DNA from: an uncultured Pelagibacteraceae bacterium
Lineage (GTDB): Bacteria; Pseudomonadota; Alphaproteobacteria; Pelagibacterales; Pelagibacteraceae
Assembly: GCA_902571425.1 (NCBI GenBank)
Contig: CACGBZ010000007.1
Coordinates: 1-56,709 of the forward strand
Direction: 5' to 3'
DNA length: 56,709 nt
The position numbers and the translations under genes are program-made. The notes under the pieces were generated by a model that worked only from the letters and a program-made list of their open reading frames with translations, was not told where the DNA came from and did no database searches. Of the stretch, positions 9,260-16,736 are shown piece by piece. Numbering within the stretch: the first letter of the stretch is position 1; the number at the start of each line of letters is the position of its first letter.

Positions 9260-10071
9260 TCAAGTTGATTTATAAATTCTTCAAATTTTTTTTTTTCTAA
9301 ATTTGAAGATTGTTTCTTTCCTGGAAATTTTCCATTCATTGAATCTTTTTTAAAAGCCTTAAGAGCTTTTACTCTTTCTTGTTTTATCTCATTTCTAAGT
9401 TTCAATAAATTTCCATACGCTTTTGAATGTCTTGGGGGATTTTCTGTATCACCACAAATATCTTGCATAAATAAATACATTACATCAGCGTTTTTACCTG
9501 AACCTAATGAAACAGTAACTATATCTGTACGCTTTGAAATTTCTCCCATTACATTTTCAGGTATTACTTCACACTCAGCCGAAAAAGCACCTGCATCTTC
9601 TAATCTTTTAAACTTTTGAAAAAGTTCGTAGGCTTCATCAGAAGTTTTACCCACTGCTCTTAATCCACCAATCCAAGTAGATTTTCTTGGAACTAAACCT
9701 AAATGCCCCATCACCGGAACATCTTCCTTTGCTAACATTTCAACTACGTCCATACTTCTTGGTGTCATAACTGCATCTGCACCATTCTCTAATGCTTTAA
9801 AAGCTCCACGCATAATATCCTCTGCAGTTACAAACTCATTTAAAACTAATGCAGCTGTTAAAAATAAATTTTTTGAACCTTCTCTTACAGGAATTACATT
9901 TTTTGCATTTGATATAATCATATCAAATCCCGCCTTTTCAGCTGCTTCGGCTTCTTCAATATTATTCGCTGTAACTTGTGTAAATTTTCTTTTTCCTTTT
10001 GCTGCTTTTAAATCCCCAACAGTCAAAGTTCGTTTTGCCGGTTGAGCAGACCAAGTATAGATATTCTTCAT
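9256..10071 (-). CDS. PanB-like (ketopantoate hydroxymethyltransferase superfamily) protein, divergent active site
   Basis: 271 residues. TIM-barrel of the PanB / PEP mutase superfamily: GHLGLVP (122-128) and ECEVIP (166-171) match conserved PanB motifs. Against E. coli PanB as I recall it, the first metal-binding Asp (VGDS) is replaced by S54-N55, the second (ADLPF) by an ALVLNEF stretch, and the active-site Lys (VKIEGG) by VMTPRS, while the later Glu is kept (E168). True ketopantoate synthesis is therefore doubtful. It overlaps the regulator gene upstream by one base (TAATG). Likely a related C-C lyase/transferase of unknown substrate. Confidence 0.7.
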   Translation of the reverse strand: MKNIYTWSAQPAKRTLTVGDLKAAKGKRKFTQVTANNIEEAEAAEKAGFDMIISNAKNVIPVREGSKNLFLTAALVLNEFVTAEDIMRGAFKALENGADAVMTPRSMDVVEMLAKEDVPVMGHLGLVPRKSTWIGGLRAVGKTSDEAYELFQKFKRLEDAGAFSAECEVIPENVMGEISKRTDIVTVSLGSGKNADVMYLFMQDICGDTENPPRHSKAYGNLLKLRNEIKQERVKALKAFKKDSMNGKFPGKKQSSNLEKKKFEEFINQLD

Positions 10072-10487
10072 TATTTAACACCTTTATAAAGAATATCTCT
10101 CCTATCAATAAATTCCTCAAAGGTTTTAATTGTAATTACTGAAGGTAAAATAAAAATAGATCTTTTGTCTCTCTCGTTTCTAATAATTCTAAAGTAACCT
10201 TTTTTAATTGCTGTATCGATATAAACATTTGAGGTTAAATATGATTTCTCGATCACTTTAAGTAATTGATTTTTAGTAATAGATTTATTTTTATAATAAG
10301 CAAGCATAACCATGTGCAACATTATCCAATGTTGTGGAGTTAAGGAGAACCAATTTAATAATTCATTGGCTAACCTTCCTTCAAAATCGCCAAGTGATAT
10401 TTCTGCTAATTGAATTCTTTTTTGAGTAAGTTTTGGTATTTTTTTTTGTTCTTCAAAGTGCTTAGGATACTTGAACTGTCTTTTCAT
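10071..10487 (-). CDS. MarR-like winged-helix transcriptional regulator
   Basis: 138 residues. A helical N-terminus (LTQKRIQLAEISLGDFEGRL, LNWFSLTPQHWIMLHMVM) leads into a winged helix (KNQLLKVIEKSYLTSNVYID, then KGYFRIIRNERDKRSIFIL as the wing). Family assignment is by pattern and is moderate. It lies between the DUF1907 gene (28-base gap) and the PanB-like gene (1-base overlap), so it probably controls this operon and perhaps the divergent PanE-like operon through sites at 11494-11581 (inference). Confidence 0.65.
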   Translation of the reverse strand: MKRQFKYPKHFEEQKKIPKLTQKRIQLAEISLGDFEGRLANELLNWFSLTPQHWIMLHMVMLAYYKNKSITKNQLLKVIEKSYLTSNVYIDTAIKKGYFRIIRNERDKRSIFILPSVITIKTFEEFIDRRDILYKGVK

Positions 10488-10515
10488 TTAAATAAATTTA
10501 AACTCATTGAGTTTT

Positions 10516-11493
10516 CTATTCAATACTATTTTTACTTAATAGCTCTTTATAAATGTTATTTACTCTATGTACCTCTGTTGCAATATTAAAATAACCTTCA
10601 TATTCTATTTCTTCAGGTGTTACGTCAAAATGATAATGTCCTGCATCTCTATCATGTTCATAAGAATGAAAATGAGTATGTTCACCAGACTCTCTTAGAT
10701 TTAATTCTCCTCCAGTTGGATCACCAGTCCAAAGAACAGTATAACATTGTAATTTTGGTCCAACAGGTTCATAAAATTGAAGAAAATCTTTTACACATTT
10801 CATTTGTTTTGGATCATAATACTCATGCTTAATATCATTATAATCAGGTTGCACGTGCGATCTTATTTTTCCATTTAGAACTCTAAAAACGCCAGCAAGA
10901 GACATATGTTCATTATTTTTAATTTTTAAATTTTTTGATAAAGAAGATCTAATTGCTTGAGGTAAAGAACCCTGATCCCCACTTCTACCTTTTATTTTTA
11001 TTTTAATTACTTTTCCTTTTTTACCGTCTGTATAATAAATATTTCCAAGTCCACCATGTTTTTTTGCAGAATATTTTTCAACAATACATTTTTTGTCTGG
11101 ACTTACTCTTGCTATAATTGATTTAGATTCATCGGTAATTAAATTTTCATTGATAACTAATTCTCCACAGTGACCATCTAAACAAGACATTGCACCAGAT
11201 CCAGCACCTAAAGCATAAGATTTTTCAGAATTAATCATTTTAGATATTTCTTGATAGTCAAACTCTGCACCAATAAATTTTGGATCATGCATATAAGGCT
11301 CTCCACCAACGTCTATTATTTTTTGATTTCCACTTATTCCTTCTGATGGGCAATCCCAATCTCTTAGATTTGGGCAATCTACCACTTCTACTTCAACGTT
11401 TTTGAAATTTTCAGACAATCCTTTTCTTAATGCACCAGAAATATCTTCTAATGAATAATCTTTAAAAGTTCCTTTTTCTATTTTTAATTGCAT
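10516..11493 (-). CDS. DUF1907 / C11orf54 (PTD012)-like zinc-site protein
   Basis: 325 residues, same length class as the human C11orf54 protein, for which a zinc-bound structure and ester hydrolase activity are reported. The metal motif is clear: H272-T-H274-F-H276 followed by G-H286-Y-H288-F-D. Other conserved-looking stretches are DVGGEPYMHDPKF and LGAGSGAMSCLDGHCGEL. No signal peptide. It is the first gene of a minus-strand operon with a MarR-like regulator and a PanB-like enzyme. The true substrate is not known; hydrolysis of an ester or lactone in a small catabolic route is an inference. Confidence 0.75.
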   Translation of the reverse strand: MQLKIEKGTFKDYSLEDISGALRKGLSENFKNVEVEVVDCPNLRDWDCPSEGISGNQKIIDVGGEPYMHDPKFIGAEFDYQEISKMINSEKSYALGAGSGAMSCLDGHCGELVINENLITDESKSIIARVSPDKKCIVEKYSAKKHGGLGNIYYTDGKKGKVIKIKIKGRSGDQGSLPQAIRSSLSKNLKIKNNEHMSLAGVFRVLNGKIRSHVQPDYNDIKHEYYDPKQMKCVKDFLQFYEPVGPKLQCYTVLWTGDPTGGELNLRESGEHTHFHSYEHDRDAGHYHFDVTPEEIEYEGYFNIATEVHRVNNIYKELLSKNSIE

Positions 11494-11581
11494 GATGTGA
11501 ACAAGCTATAATTTATTTTGCATAATGTCTATAGATAATATATATAATTTCTATACATAAATAATTTTAAATTAGGTAACG
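11494..11581. promoter_or_regulatory. Divergent control region with repeated TCTATA(G/C)ATAA element
   Basis: Two direct copies, TCTATAGATAA (11528-11538) and TCTATACATAA (11550-11560), start 22 bases apart, that is two helical turns. The first copy contains the 8-base palindrome TCTATAGA extended imperfectly on both sides (11524-11539). This is a reasonable operator for the MarR-like regulator encoded at 10071-10487, but only sequence symmetry supports it. Confidence 0.35.
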
Positions 11582-12526
11582 ATGATTAATAAAGATTTGA
11601 AAGTAGCTGTACTTGGTGCAGGAGCAATGGGTTGCTTGTTTGGTGGTTTGCTTGCCGAAAAAGGTTTGAATGTAATTTTAATTGATGTTTGGAAAGAACA
11701 TGTAGATGCAATTAATAAAGATGGTTTAAAAATGGATGGACATGGCGGTGATCGAGTAATCAAAGTTAAAGCCACTTCAGATCCATCATCGTTAGATAAA
11801 GTAGATGCAGTAATTGTTATGTGTAAAGCTACAGCTTTAGAGCCTGCATTAAATAGTATTAAAAATATAATAGGAGACAAAACAGTATTCATGTCTTTTC
11901 AAAATGGTATTGGTCATGAAGCAATTATTCAAAGTATTGTGGGTAATGAAAAAGTAATTGGTGGGACAACTACCCAAGCTTCAAATATTTTGGGACCAGG
12001 ACATATAATGAATCATGGCTCTTTACCATCTTGGATTGGTGAGTACGAGGGTGGAATTACTGATCGTATTAAAGAAATAGCTAATACTTTTACAGTACAT
12101 AATCTTGAAATGATTGCAGCAGAAGATGTAAAGAAAAGAAAATGGATGAAGCTTTTTGCTTTAACAGCAATTGGTCCATTGTCTGCAATTTTTGATCTAC
12201 ATCACACAGACTTATATGTTAACAACAAAGCAAACGAAGTATCTCGAGGTTTAGGTAAAGAAATAATATTAGAGACGAGAGAAGTGGCTCTTGCTGATGG
12301 TGTAAATGTTTCTGAAGATGAATGTCTATTCATGTTCAATAAAATTGTAGACTCAATGCAAACTAACAAATCGTCTATGGCTTTTGATGTTCAGTATAAG
12401 AGGAAGACTGAAATAGACTTTATTAGTGGCGCAGTTTCAAAAATAGGTAAAAAACATGGCATTAAAACACCTTTAAACGATCTGATGTACAAAATGATTA
12501 AAGTGAAAGAAGGAATGTACAGCTAA
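11582..12526 (+). CDS. Ketopantoate reductase (PanE/ApbA) family protein
   Basis: 314 residues. N-terminal NADP-binding fold with GAGAMG (12-17), QNG near residue 106, and a C-terminal helical domain with KRKWMKLFALTAIGPLSA and KTEIDFISGAV. The catalytic Lys and the EIDxxxG motif are kept, but the two Asn residues that follow the Lys in E. coli PanE (KLAVNCVINPLTA) are Leu and Gly here. It may therefore reduce a different 2-oxoacid. First gene of a plus-strand unit with two oxygenases, facing the PanB-like operon. Confidence 0.8.
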   Translation: MINKDLKVAVLGAGAMGCLFGGLLAEKGLNVILIDVWKEHVDAINKDGLKMDGHGGDRVIKVKATSDPSSLDKVDAVIVMCKATALEPALNSIKNIIGDKTVFMSFQNGIGHEAIIQSIVGNEKVIGGTTTQASNILGPGHIMNHGSLPSWIGEYEGGITDRIKEIANTFTVHNLEMIAAEDVKKRKWMKLFALTAIGPLSAIFDLHHTDLYVNNKANEVSRGLGKEIILETREVALADGVNVSEDECLFMFNKIVDSMQTNKSSMAFDVQYKRKTEIDFISGAVSKIGKKHGIKTPLNDLMYKMIKVKEGMYS

Positions 12527-13396
12527 ATGCTCAGTACAAATAAATTAAAAAAGATTAAAAGTAATTTTCCTGTTTTAGTTGGACACAATGTTGTTTCAAA
12601 AAATATCTGTAATTTATTAATTGAAGAAATAAGTAGCTCAAAATCATTTGATGATATGATTATGGGGGGTCGAAGCAGGATTAACAAAGGTTCTAAAAAT
12701 TTTAATTCATATATTAAAAATTCAGTTAACTCTGCAAAACTTTTTAAGCTTTTTAACAGTAAGTCTTTTTATAAAAAAATTGAAAATCTTTTTACAAAAA
12801 ATTTTAAGGATGGTTCATGGGTAAATTCACACAAACCAAAATCTTTTAATCCTAAAAAGTTCACTATTAAAGAAAAATTAAATTCTAGTGAATTAAAAAA
12901 AATGCTGGGTAACAATTATACTGATCCTAAAGTAAATTTAGATATAGACTTTTCTGTATCAAAAGGAGGATATAGATTAAGACCTCATAGGGATGATATA
13001 ACTAGATTATATAATTTCTTAATTTATTTAACAGACATACCAAAAAAAAATGGTGGTTCTCTTACTATCTATAAAAAAAAAGCAAAAAAAAATTTAAGAA
13101 AAAGTTTTAGAAGATTTCCTAAAATAAGTGAGCTTGAAATAGTAAAATCTTTTACTCCCAAAAAAGGAACTGTTGTTTTTTTTCAATCTACTCCAAATTC
13201 CTATCATGGAGTTAAGCGGTTTATTGAGAAAAAATGCCCTAAACGTTTTTTCATTTATGGTAGTTACGCGTTAAATAAACCTGTTATATGGAATTACAAA
13301 GGTGTCTCATATTATCCTCACATAATTAGCACTAAAAAAAGAATGTTAACCTCTTTTCATGATGCGAACTATTTAACCACAGCACCAAAACATTGA
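12527..13396 (+). CDS. 2-oxoglutarate/Fe(II) oxygenase, prolyl-4-hydroxylase-like
   Basis: 289 residues. The jelly-roll metal site is recognisable: H154-R-D156 in LRPHRDDITRLYNFLIYL, distal H227 in SYHGVKRF, and a downstream Arg (CPKRFFIYGSY) for 2-oxoglutarate. The middle segment NGGSLTIYKKK matches the GGxL turn of P4H-type enzymes. The N-terminal ~120 residues are Lys/Asn-rich and not recognised. It starts immediately after the PanE-like stop, so the two are co-translated. Substrate could be protein, peptide or a small metabolite. Confidence 0.78.
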   Translation: MLSTNKLKKIKSNFPVLVGHNVVSKNICNLLIEEISSSKSFDDMIMGGRSRINKGSKNFNSYIKNSVNSAKLFKLFNSKSFYKKIENLFTKNFKDGSWVNSHKPKSFNPKKFTIKEKLNSSELKKMLGNNYTDPKVNLDIDFSVSKGGYRLRPHRDDITRLYNFLIYLTDIPKKNGGSLTIYKKKAKKNLRKSFRRFPKISELEIVKSFTPKKGTVVFFQSTPNSYHGVKRFIEKKCPKRFFIYGSYALNKPVIWNYKGVSYYPHIISTKKRMLTSFHDANYLTTAPKH

Positions 13397-13424
13397 AATT
13401 GTCTAAATGATAAAATAAATTTCA
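13394..13424 (+). other. Inverted repeat between stop codon and next start
   Basis: TGAAATT (13394-13400, containing the stop of the preceding oxygenase gene) pairs with AATTTCA (13418-13424), ending 3 bases before the ATG of the PhyH gene. No Shine-Dalgarno sequence is visible between. One of several stems that sit right against start codons in this window. Confidence 0.3.
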
Positions 13425-13427
13425 GTT

Positions 13428-14411
13428 ATGACAAATAGTCTTCAAAAAAAACTATACGAGAACGGTTATCTAATCGTCAAAAATGTACTTAACTTTAACA
13501 CAGATTTAAAACCAATTCTTAATGATATGGAATTTGTAATGGACTGTCTTATCCAAAAATATGCAAAAAAAAGAGAGGTCAAAAAAATTCTTAACTTAGA
13601 TTTTAAAAAAAAATATTCATATATTTCAAAACTTAATATTTATGATCTTGATCAATATTTTAATACAAGATTACCAAGAGATCATGTAAAGCGAGATAGC
13701 GATTATTTTGCAACCCAATCATTGTGGAATTTAATTACTAATAAAAAAATTTTGGATGTTGTAGAAAAAATTTTGGGTAAAGAAATAATGTCTAACCCTG
13801 TTCAAAATACTAGAATTAAACAACCTGAAAAAAAATTACCAAAAGGATCAATTCATGATGGTCTAAGTGGAAGAACGCCTTGGCATCAGGATGCAGCTGT
13901 ATTAAATACAAGAGGACAAAAATTAACTGACATGGTTACTGTATGGATTCCTTTTACTAAAACTACCAAAAAAAATGGATGTATGATTACTGTTAAAAAG
14001 ATCAATAAAATGGGATTACTAAATCACATATCAGGATACAGAGGACAAGTAGAATTAAAAAATAGTGAATTATTAGATGATATGAAGCATATTTATTTAG
14101 AAGCGAACATTGGTGATGTTATACTTCTGCACAAACATTCAATACACTGCTCTTTGCCAAATAGATCAGATGATTTTAGAATAAGTGCTGATCTAAGATA
14201 TAATGTTGCTGGACAACCATCTGGAAGAGAGCCTCTTCCCAATTTTTATGTTAGAAGTAAAAATAAAAAAAATCTTAAAATTAAAAATTTCAAACAATGG
14301 TTATCTCTTTGGGAAAGAGCAAAGGAAAAATGTATTCCGAGAAAATATGCTTTTAAATATCCATTACCTACATTTAAAACAAATAGAAGAGACTTATCAA
14401 AATTAATTTAA
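13428..14411 (+). CDS. Phytanoyl-CoA dioxygenase (PhyH) family protein
   Basis: 327 residues. HxD metal pair H153-Q-D155 in TPWHQDAAVL, distal H240 in HSIHCSLPNRS, and an Arg shortly after in DFRISADLRYN; this is the PhyH/EctD-type Fe(II)/2-oxoglutarate fold. The central VTVWIPFTKTTKKNGCM strand is typical of the family. It follows the P4H-like oxygenase after 31 bases, and likely hydroxylates a small molecule. An operon of a PanE-like reductase and two unrelated oxygenases is unusual. Substrate unknown. Confidence 0.83.
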   Translation: MTNSLQKKLYENGYLIVKNVLNFNTDLKPILNDMEFVMDCLIQKYAKKREVKKILNLDFKKKYSYISKLNIYDLDQYFNTRLPRDHVKRDSDYFATQSLWNLITNKKILDVVEKILGKEIMSNPVQNTRIKQPEKKLPKGSIHDGLSGRTPWHQDAAVLNTRGQKLTDMVTVWIPFTKTTKKNGCMITVKKINKMGLLNHISGYRGQVELKNSELLDDMKHIYLEANIGDVILLHKHSIHCSLPNRSDDFRISADLRYNVAGQPSGREPLPNFYVRSKNKKNLKIKNFKQWLSLWERAKEKCIPRKYAFKYPLPTFKTNRRDLSKLI

Positions 14412-14413
14412 TT

Positions 14414-15565
14414 TTAATTATTAAACTGAGTCCATTTACTGTTATTTTTACTAGAATTTAAAACAGTCTCTATAAACTTCATCCCTTCAACACCATCATA
14501 AATAGTTGGGTAACAGTCATCTAGCTCGTTATATTTTTCATTGTTTATTTGAGCATTTAATCTTTTGGAAACATCGGTATAAATATTTGCAAAACCTTCC
14601 AAATATCCCTCGGGATGACCTGGTGGAATTCTTGTAACGTCATTAGCTTCTTTGTTTGCGCTACCGCTACCTCTTGTTATTTTTTCAGTGGGTTTTCCAA
14701 ATTTTGTAAAATATAAATAATTTGGATCTTCTTGTTTCCACTCTAAACCACCATTTTCACCATACACTCTTATTTTGAGATTGTTTTCATTACCAACTGC
14801 AACTTGACTAGACCATATTGCCCCTTTTGCACCGCCTTTAAATCTAAGCATGATTTGTGCGTTATCATCTAGTTTTCGACCTTTCACAAAAGTATGAATG
14901 TCAGCTGATAACTCATCCAATTCTAACTCAGTTATAAATCTAATAAGATTAAATGCGTGAGTACCTATATCTCCTATACAACCTCCTACTCCAGATCTTT
15001 GAGGATCAGTTCTCCATTCAGCTTGTTTTAAACCAGTATCTTCAGCTTTAGTAGTTAACCAATCTTGAGGGTATTCTGCTTGAATAACTCTTATTTTTCC
15101 AAGATCACCTTCTTTAACCATGGATCTTGCGTGTCTTACCATTGGATATCCAGTATAATTATGTGTTAGAGCAAAAATTATCTTTTTATTTTCTATGATA
15201 TCTTTAAGTGAGTTTGCTTCTTCACTTGAAAAAGCAAGAGGCTTATCACAAATAATATGAATACCTTTTTCTGCAAAAATTTTTGCTACTGGCACATGAA
15301 GATGATTAGGAGTTACGATAGAAACAACATCTATCCCATCTGAAAGACTAGACTCTTTTTCTGCCATTTCTTGATAAGTTTCATAGATACGTTCTTTTGA
15401 CAATCCAAGTTTTCTTCCAGTTTCTTTTGAGTTGTCAAAATTAGATGAAAAACATCCTGCTACTAATTCGTAATGACCATCAAGTCTCAAGGCTATTCTG
15501 TGAACACCTCCAATAAAAGCGCCTTCTCCTCCGCCGACCATTCCAATACGTATTTTTCTTTGCAC
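14414..15565 (-). CDS. Gfo/Idh/MocA family oxidoreductase
   Basis: 383 residues. IGMVGGGEGAFIGGVHRIAL opens the Rossmann fold, IICDKPLAFS replaces the usual EKP motif with DKP, and GGCIGDIGTHAFNLIRFI carries the Asp/His catalytic pair. The GGGEGAFIGxVHR opening is typical of MocA-family sugar dehydrogenases found with TIM-barrel isomerases. It overlaps the isomerase gene at 15565 by one base and lies opposite the sugar ABC transporter at 16737. Probably an NAD-dependent 3-keto sugar or related dehydrogenase (inference). Confidence 0.88.
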   Translation of the reverse strand: MQRKIRIGMVGGGEGAFIGGVHRIALRLDGHYELVAGCFSSNFDNSKETGRKLGLSKERIYETYQEMAEKESSLSDGIDVVSIVTPNHLHVPVAKIFAEKGIHIICDKPLAFSSEEANSLKDIIENKKIIFALTHNYTGYPMVRHARSMVKEGDLGKIRVIQAEYPQDWLTTKAEDTGLKQAEWRTDPQRSGVGGCIGDIGTHAFNLIRFITELELDELSADIHTFVKGRKLDDNAQIMLRFKGGAKGAIWSSQVAVGNENNLKIRVYGENGGLEWKQEDPNYLYFTKFGKPTEKITRGSGSANKEANDVTRIPPGHPEGYLEGFANIYTDVSKRLNAQINNEKYNELDDCYPTIYDGVEGMKFIETVLNSSKNNSKWTQFNN

Positions 15566-16620
15566 TAATTTATACCAAGCATTTTTTTATTAGCTTCAAA
15601 ATCAGCACCACTTCCTGCAAAATCATCAAATGCTTTTTCTGTAGTATTGATTATGTGATTTTTAATAAATTCAGCTCCTTCTCTTGCTCCATCCTCTGGA
15701 TGTTTAAGACAACACTCCCATTCTAGAACTGCCCAACCATCATAACCATAAGTAGTAAACTTTGAAAAGATTGATTTAAAATCTACCTGTCCATCGCCAA
15801 GAGATCTAAATCGACCTGCTCTGTTAACCCATGATTGGAAGCCACCGTACACTCCTTGTTTTCCAGTAGGATTTAACTCTGCATCTTTAACATGAAACAT
15901 TTTTATTTTTTCATGATAAATATCTATATGAGCCAAGTAATCTAAATTTTGTAAAACATAATGACTCGGATCATAAAGCATATTACATCTTTTGTGATTG
16001 CCAACTTTTTCTAAAAACATTTCAAATGTAATACCATCGTGAAGATCCTCGCCAGGATGTATCTCATAACAAAGATCAACTCCATTTTGATCAAATTGAT
16101 CAAGAATTGGTTTCCATCGATTAGAAAGTTCATTAAATGCGTTTTCAATTAGTCCTTCAGGTCTTTGTGGCCAAGGATATACATATGGCCAAGCTAGTGC
16201 TCCAGAAAAAGTAACATGCCTATCTAGTCCAAGATTTTTTGAGGCCTTAGCTGCCATCATCAATTGATTTACAGCCCACTCTTGTCTTGCTTTTGGATTT
16301 CCTCTAACTTCAGGAGCGGCAAATCCATCAAATGCTGTGTCGTATGCTGGATGTACTGCAACCAATTGTCCTTGAAGATGTGTTGATAGCTCAGTGATCT
16401 CGAGATTATGTTTTTTTGTTATACCTTTAATTTCATCACAATAATCTTTACTTTCAGAAGCTTTCTTTAGATCTATTAATCTACCATCCCAACTTGGAAT
16501 TTGTACACCTTTGTAACCTAAAGAAGATGCCCACTTACAAATGCTATCTAAAGAATTAAACGGTGCATCTTCACCTACAAATTGTGCTAGGAAAATTGCA
16601 GGACCTTTTATATTGTTCAT
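15565..16620 (-). CDS. Sugar phosphate isomerase/epimerase (xylose-isomerase-like TIM barrel)
   Basis: 351 residues. AP_endonuc_2 fold: LGYKGVQIPSWDGRLIDL at the first strand, CYEIHPGEDLHDG (metal Glu), NMLYDPSHYVLQ (Asp/His), MFHVKDAELNP, and VLEWECCLKHPEDGAREG (final Glu). Such proteins isomerise, epimerise or dehydrate sugars and often pair with a MocA dehydrogenase, as here. The start has a strong ribosome site (GAGGGAGGGA). It faces the ABC transporter genes across a 116-base divergent gap, which suggests shared control. Confidence 0.88.
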   Translation of the reverse strand: MNNIKGPAIFLAQFVGEDAPFNSLDSICKWASSLGYKGVQIPSWDGRLIDLKKASESKDYCDEIKGITKKHNLEITELSTHLQGQLVAVHPAYDTAFDGFAAPEVRGNPKARQEWAVNQLMMAAKASKNLGLDRHVTFSGALAWPYVYPWPQRPEGLIENAFNELSNRWKPILDQFDQNGVDLCYEIHPGEDLHDGITFEMFLEKVGNHKRCNMLYDPSHYVLQNLDYLAHIDIYHEKIKMFHVKDAELNPTGKQGVYGGFQSWVNRAGRFRSLGDGQVDFKSIFSKFTTYGYDGWAVLEWECCLKHPEDGAREGAEFIKNHIINTTEKAFDDFAGSGADFEANKKMLGIN

Positions 16621-16736
16621 AATCCCTCCCTCTCTTTAAGTTTATCAACAATTAATTTTATATAAAAAAAATACTAGCAGCCACAACTCATCTTGGATAG
16701 ACTATTCTTAAGAAAAATAAACTAAGAGGAGATAAA
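16621..16736. promoter_or_regulatory. Divergent promoter region of the second sugar cluster
   Basis: A 116-base gap between the isomerase and the binding-protein gene. It contains Shine-Dalgarno sequences for both directions (minus GAGGGAGGGA; plus AGAGGAGA) and A/T-rich promoter-like sequence, but I see no clear operator palindrome. Confidence 0.4.

Noticed and set aside
9256..12526. PanB and PanE as a pantothenate pathway
   Set aside because: PanB-like protein lacks metal ligands and Lys, PanE-like pocket differs, no panC nearby, and partner genes do not belong to that pathway.
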